Source: Pleurocapsa sp. MO_226.B13
GTDB lineage: Bacteria > Cyanobacteriota > Cyanobacteriia > Cyanobacteriales > Xenococcaceae
Assembly: GCA_030064795.1 (NCBI GenBank)
Contig: JASJEI010000555.1
Span: 1-5,677, forward strand
DNA: 5,677 bases
Direction of reading: 5' to 3'
Shown here: in pieces, positions 4,723 to 5,677 of the stretch
How the letters are laid out: the number at the start of each line of letters is the position of its first letter
Numbering within the stretch: the first letter of the stretch is position 1
The notes under the pieces: model-generated
What the model was told of the DNA's origin: nothing
What the model saw: only the letters and a program-made list of their open reading frames with translations
Databases searched by the model: none
Made by a program: the position numbers and the translations under genes

Positions 4723-4850
4723 CTAGAACACCGATTCAGTAATCAGTTTTTTATATTACAAGACGAAACATTTAATCCAAAAACAAGGGTTTCAGCACTT
4801 ACTTCCTACCCCAATGTTAAGAAATTTTAAATACTGAATCGCTGTTCTAG
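4723..4850. mobile_element. 128-bp MITE-like insertion inside the transposase pseudogene
   Basis: The ends are inverted repeats: CTAGAACACCGATTCAGTA at 4723-4741 and, reverse-complemented, CTAGAACAGCGATTCAGTA at 4850-4832, with one mismatch in 19. The interior (about 90 bp) has no ORF. Deleting it together with one CTAG (or one TA, which gives the same product) restores the transposase frame as HVLGLAIRTHWGIEN. That confirms insertion into a CTAG site with a short target duplication. CTAG fits the YTAR preference of IS5-type transposases; TA duplication would fit IS630/mariner-type. The sequence cannot separate the two because the target is palindromic. Confidence 0.85.
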
Positions 4851-5320
4851 CCCGAGAACATGAGCATCTATTGGCAGAGATGATCAATAAAAGTGAACTT
4901 CGTGGGTAACTTTATTCCACAGGTAGCGGGTTCAGATAACCATGACAATACTTTGAAGCCCTAACCATTGTTCTTGTTTGTAAAGACCACCAAACTCCGC
5001 AAGAGGAACAGCCCAAACAAGACGTTTTTCTCGTCGATGGTGCCCTTTTTCGACTCGGCGATCGTGAGAAACAGTGATGCCTTCAAAATTTTTCGCCTTC
5101 GCCACCTCAAACCAATTTTGTACTTGAGAGTGAAGTGTGGGATGATTGCTTTTCAGTGTGAGGACGCGCGTCAGCTTTTTTTTGACGAATCAACCGAACA
5201 ATTTCAGTCTGTGTTCCCATCGCATCGATTGTAACGATCGCTCCTTTAAGATCAATTAATTCCAATAGAGCCGGAATAGCTGTAATTTCATGTTTTATGG
5301 TCTTCAACTTTAATTTGTCA

Positions 5321-5347
5321 AGCGTGTCGGCGTTTGCGTAGCAAGCG
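5321..5347. repeat. Possible short dispersed palindromic repeat at the pseudogene edge
   Basis: AGCGTGTCGGCGTTTGCGTA followed by GCAAGCG, including the small palindrome TTGCGTAGCAA, resembles GCGTAGC-type dispersed repeats that I recall from cyanobacterial genomes. It lies exactly where transposase similarity stops and the plus-strand open region begins, so it may mark the deletion or insertion junction. This rests on memory and is not verified. Confidence 0.3.
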
Positions 5348-5441
5348 AACAATTAATAACGCGCTTGCTGTCCAGTTTGGTGAACAAAACCCCGAAATAG
5401 CTGATAAACTTAGTGTTGGCTTCTCTAGCTTTATCCCTGGT

Positions 5442-5677
5442 ATGGAATCATTAGATCGAAGTAAAGAGAAAGAATTCAAAGATAAACGCTTAACTAACCG
5501 TTTACGCCTAGCAACTACAAGAGTTAAAGATGCTGAGCGAGAACGCATTTGGGCGATCGCCCTAGCTCATGCTGAAGGCTTATCAATCAGAACAATAGCT
5601 AAAGTCACTGGCCCCGAGTTCGAGTCGTATTCATCAACTGTTACACACTGATGAAGCAGATCGAATTCCTGACTGGC
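5442..5677 (+). pseudogene. Helix-turn-helix protein with a +1 frameshift, running off the window
   Basis: From ATG 5442 the product is MESLDRSKEKEFKDKRLTNR..., basic and helical, followed by WAIALAHAEGLSIRTIAKVTG (37-57), the first part of a helix-turn-helix. In that frame it then reads PEFESYSSTVTH and stops at 5651. Dropping one base in GGCCCCGAG (C run 5612-5615) instead gives SSSRIHQLLHTDEADRIPDW, which completes the HTH (recognition helix SSSRIHQLL) and stays open to the window end. The shifted reading is clearly the ancestral one, so this is a frameshifted gene or a sequencing error. It is sigma-region-4/resolvase-like in HTH style; I recall similar small cyanobacterial proteins of unknown role. 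The frame is also open upstream to 5334 (LAVQFGEQNPEIADKLSVGF), so an upstream start or fusion is possible, but MESLDR looks like the natural beginning. There is no good SD. Confidence 0.65.

Larger units (their letters stand above)
4480..5352 (-). pseudogene. ISAs1-family transposase, 5'-truncated and multiply disrupted
   Basis: Minus-strand frames concatenate to a recognisable ISAs1-type DDE transposase C-terminal portion of roughly 240 residues: HEITAIPALLELIDLKG and VTIDAMGTQTE (second catalytic Asp), TLKSNHPTLHSQVQNWF, SHDRRVEKGHHR, LYKQEQWLGLQS, TRYLWNKVTHEVHFY, then AIRTHWGIENQVHWTLDV and FNEDKSRIR (catalytic Glu region), ending KSKRAAMNND. Lesions read in order: the N-terminal part, with the first Asp, is missing beyond about 5316-5352; an apparent +1 shift near 5166-5170; TGA at 4934-4932 (after VMVI, where Arg is expected); TGA at 4886-4884 (within FY.SSLP); an insertion at 4723-4850; a one-base shift near 4568; and TAG at 4515-4513 (after MNND). 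The ancestral stop would be TAG 4482-4480. CAGGGT at 4458-4463 could mark the IS outer end, but I am unsure of that terminus. It is clearly non-functional. Confidence 0.88.

Noticed and set aside
4968..5234. 88-codon plus-strand frame
   Set aside because: It is antisense to the recognisable ISAs1 transposase remnant.
5318..5548. 76-codon minus-strand frame
   Set aside because: It is antisense to the HTH gene and is low-complexity Leu/Ser/Arg.

Overview
The window looks cyanobacterial. It is moderately AT-rich and carries seven copies of the octamer GCGATCGC (HIP1: 347, 742, 1195, 1745, 2710, 4555, 5553), far more than the roughly 0.1 expected by chance in 5.7 kb. It also has a 7-bp tandem repeat of the kind common in filamentous cyanobacteria. 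The combination of a plasmid/phage-type primase-helicase, a ribbon-helix-helix regulator and layered mobile-element debris points to an accessory region: a plasmid, an integrated element or its remains.

Left half (about 85-3200, minus strand) is a replication operon read right to left: a 26-codon ORF (3200-3120), a 77-aa Trp/Tyr-rich small protein (3123-2890), a 54-aa ORF (2813-2649) and a zinc-finger/Toprim/SF3 primase-helicase (2652-391). Two of these junctions are ATGA stop-start overlaps, so translation is probably coupled. The two short ORFs were found by reading the minus strand by hand. The 3' end of the primase is broken: its C-terminal tail continues in another frame (439-197). That frame then runs through a heptamer repeat (221-258), after which a third open frame (222-85) looks like the original continuation.

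Middle (3201-3543): the operon is divergent from a plus-strand ribbon-helix-helix gene (3337-3543). The shared intergenic region holds a 28-bp near-perfect palindrome and a second, degenerate copy whose centre lies 43 bp away. Both have a TGTACA core, and the second overlaps a TATAAT box. The simplest model is that the RHH protein represses itself and probably the primase operon.

Region 3544-4185 has no confident gene. It contains two hairpins and a 291-bp non-coding element bounded by perfect 17-bp inverted repeats, with two internal 44-bp direct repeats and nested inverted repeats (MITE-like).

Right part (4186-5677) is a graveyard. A 96-aa minus-strand ORF has its 5' end abutting, and probably fused to, an IS end. 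A 5'-truncated, multiply mutated ISAs1-family transposase pseudogene (about 5352-4480) is itself interrupted by a 128-bp palindrome-ended insertion (4723-4850); removing the insertion restores the transposase reading frame exactly. A plus-strand HTH gene (5442 to the window edge) carries an apparent +1 frameshift at a C run.
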